Below are positions 62,733 through 64,000 of a stretch of 64,000 bases of DNA, piece after piece (the first letter of the stretch is position 1; each line of letters begins with the position of its first letter). The notes below the pieces were generated by a model. That model saw only the letters and a program-made list of their open reading frames with translations, searched no databases and was not told the DNA's origin. This stretch comes from Pseudomonas phenolilytica (GTDB lineage: Bacteria > Pseudomonadota > Gammaproteobacteria > Pseudomonadales > Pseudomonadaceae), in NCBI RefSeq assembly GCF_021432765.1, contig NZ_CP058908.1:186001-250000 (forward strand), written 5' to 3'. Both the position numbers and the translations under genes were made by a program.

Positions 62733-64000
62733 GCCAGGAACGCTACGGCATCCGCCGCTTCGCCCTGCTGAACACCGCCGGCTACAGCCTCGGCATCTTT
62801 CCGCTGGAAAACCCGCTGTCGGTCTACGGCGCCAACAACCTCGGCAAGTCCGCGTCGATCAACGCGCTGCAGTTCCCGATCCTGGCGCGCATGTCGGACA
62901 TGAGCTTCGGCAAGTACAGCCTCGAGCAGTCGCGCAAGTTCTACTTCGCCTCGGACACCAGCTACATCCTCGTCGAAGTCATGCTGCCCCACGGCCCGCA
63001 TGTGATCGGCGTGGCTGGCCGCGGGCCGGGCGGCGGCTTCGGCCACCAGTTCTTCGTCTACCAGGGCGCACTGGATCTGGACCACTACCAGCAGAACGGC
63101 ACCTGCCTGCGCCAGCGCGAGCTGTTCGCCAACCTCGAACGCGCCGGCCTCAAGGCCTACGAGGCCAAGCCGGACGAGCTGCGCCGGCTGCTGGTCGGCG
63201 GGCATACCTCGATCCCGCTGGACATGACGCTGATCCCGCTGCGCTCGACCGGCGAGCAGAGCCTGAAGACCTTCCGCGCACTGTTCATCAACCTGTTGCA
63301 TATGCGGGAAATCACGGCTGCCAAACTGAAGCAGCTGTTCCTCGATGCCTTCGAGCACAGCCTGCGCTCGGGCAGCGTCGACTATATCGCCGCGACCGAA
63401 GAAGCCTTCCGCGACGTGCGCCGCATGGAGCAGGACTACCAGGCACTGGTCGCCGCCGGCCCGCTGGTCGAGGCGCTGGCGGCCGGTGTCGCCCAGCGCG
63501 AGCTGCTGCGCGGCAAGCTGCATCGCCTGTCGCCGCTACTCGACAACCTGCTCGGCACCTGGCACGACTACGCCGATGCGCGCAAGGAAGAGCTGGTGAT
63601 CCAGGCCGAGCATTATCGCCGCGAGCAGGACGGCCTGCAGAACGAACAGCGCGGTTCGACCGGCGAGCTGATGCGCCTGGAGCGCGAGATCAGCGAAATC
63701 CAGCGCTGGCTGGGCGAGCTGGCGGTGCTGAAGAACCGCTTCGCCCTGGTCGAGGACGCCCATGTGCTGGAGCAGCAGCTGCTCGCCGCCAAGGACGCCC
63801 ATGACGAGCTGGCCGGTGCGCTGGCGCAGTCCCGCCAGTTCTCCAGCGAAGACCTGGACGAGCGCCTGCGTGATCTGGAAAAACGCCTGAAGTCGGTCCG
63901 GCAACAGCTCGACCATGCCGACAACAACAGCTACTCGCGTTTGCGCGAAGAGTTCTCCCAGGGCGATGTGGATCGCCTGATGCGCCTGTTCAATGGCCAG
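62729..64000 (+). CDS. mksF: Condensin MksF (SMC-like ATPase), 5' part, cut by window end
   Basis: 424 codons from the ATG at 62729 in the ATGA overlap with mksE, open to the last base. Walker A YGANNLGKSAS with G34-S41, then a long coiled-coil from about residue 245 (LEREISEIQRWLGELAVLKN). The full protein is expected to be over 900 residues. It is the ATPase of MksBEF. Confidence 0.9.
   Translation, partial: MSQERYGIRRFALLNTAGYSLGIFPLENPLSVYGANNLGKSASINALQFPILARMSDMSFGKYSLEQSRKFYFASDTSYILVEVMLPHGPHVIGVAGRGPGGGFGHQFFVYQGALDLDHYQQNGTCLRQRELFANLERAGLKAYEAKPDELRRLLVGGHTSIPLDMTLIPLRSTGEQSLKTFRALFINLLHMREITAAKLKQLFLDAFEHSLRSGSVDYIAATEEAFRDVRRMEQDYQALVAAGPLVEALAAGVAQRELLRGKLHRLSPLLDNLLGTWHDYADARKEELVIQAEHYRREQDGLQNEQRGSTGELMRLEREISEIQRWLGELAVLKNRFALVEDAHVLEQQLLAAKDAHDELAGALAQSRQFSSEDLDERLRDLEKRLKSVRQQLDHADNNSYSRLREEFSQGDVDRLMRLFNGQ

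Overview
The window is a GC-rich gammaproteobacterial chromosome segment whose gene content and order fit the Pseudomonas family, most probably the Stutzerimonas (Pseudomonas) stutzeri group. Reasons: the block hemA-prfA-prmC-moeB-murI-pagL, divergent from TPR lipoprotein-lolB-ispE-tRNA-Gln-prs-rplY-pth-ychF, has the known Pseudomonas order. LuxR/DUF1329/DUF1302, rimI-holD and mksB-mksE-mksF are also typical pseudomonad neighbourhoods, and REP-type palindromes built on GTAGGGTGGAAAACG occur between genes. The species call is inference.

Layout. 1-3.5 kb: 3' part of a DUF3182-like gene, then ahpC-ahpF (peroxide defence) with an OxyR-like site. 3.5-9.3 kb: Nudix/ThiE-like fusion, argJ and secA on the minus strand, with dciA (helicase loader) divergent. 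9.3-10.5 kb: small genes, including the SOS gene yebG with a perfect LexA box. 10.7-16.9 kb: a large MalT-type LuxR regulator next to an envelope pair (DUF1329, DUF1302). 17.4-20.5 kb: purine and pyrimidine salvage (hpt, upp, uraA). 20.5-33.1 kb: the housekeeping core (lipid A deacylase, cell wall, haem, release factor, lipoprotein sorting, isoprenoids, PRPP, ribosome).

33.3-43.3 kb is a leucine/isovalerate catabolic locus: liuABCDE, then CoA transferase scoAB and thiolase atoB, then the MerR regulator liuR. Together these take isovaleryl-CoA to acetoacetate and acetyl-CoA. A perfect LiuR-type palindrome lies upstream of liuA. 43.6-49.1 kb encodes a sigma-54 enhancer-binding regulator, a DoxX-like membrane protein, a secreted tannase-family esterase and an OprD-family porin. 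I find sigma-54 (-24/-12) promoters before scoA, the esterase and the porin, each with a similar inverted repeat (TGTyCr-N6-yGGACr) 110-160 bp upstream. This suggests one regulator joins esterase and porin to ketone-body metabolism.

49.1-50.2 kb is an island scar beside tRNA-Met: a frameshifted integrase C-terminus and a FitAB-type toxin-antitoxin pair, enclosed by a 48-bp direct repeat. 50.3-64 kb: DMT permease, carbonic anhydrase, trehalose synthesis (otsBA), an acidic conserved protein, a leuA-holD-rimI operon, norspermidine-type polyamine genes (nspC and its dehydrogenase), and the MksBEF condensin, cut by the window end in mksF. Four REP doublets (34.5, 39.0, 57.7, 61.9 kb) sit in intergenic gaps, three of them inside operons.
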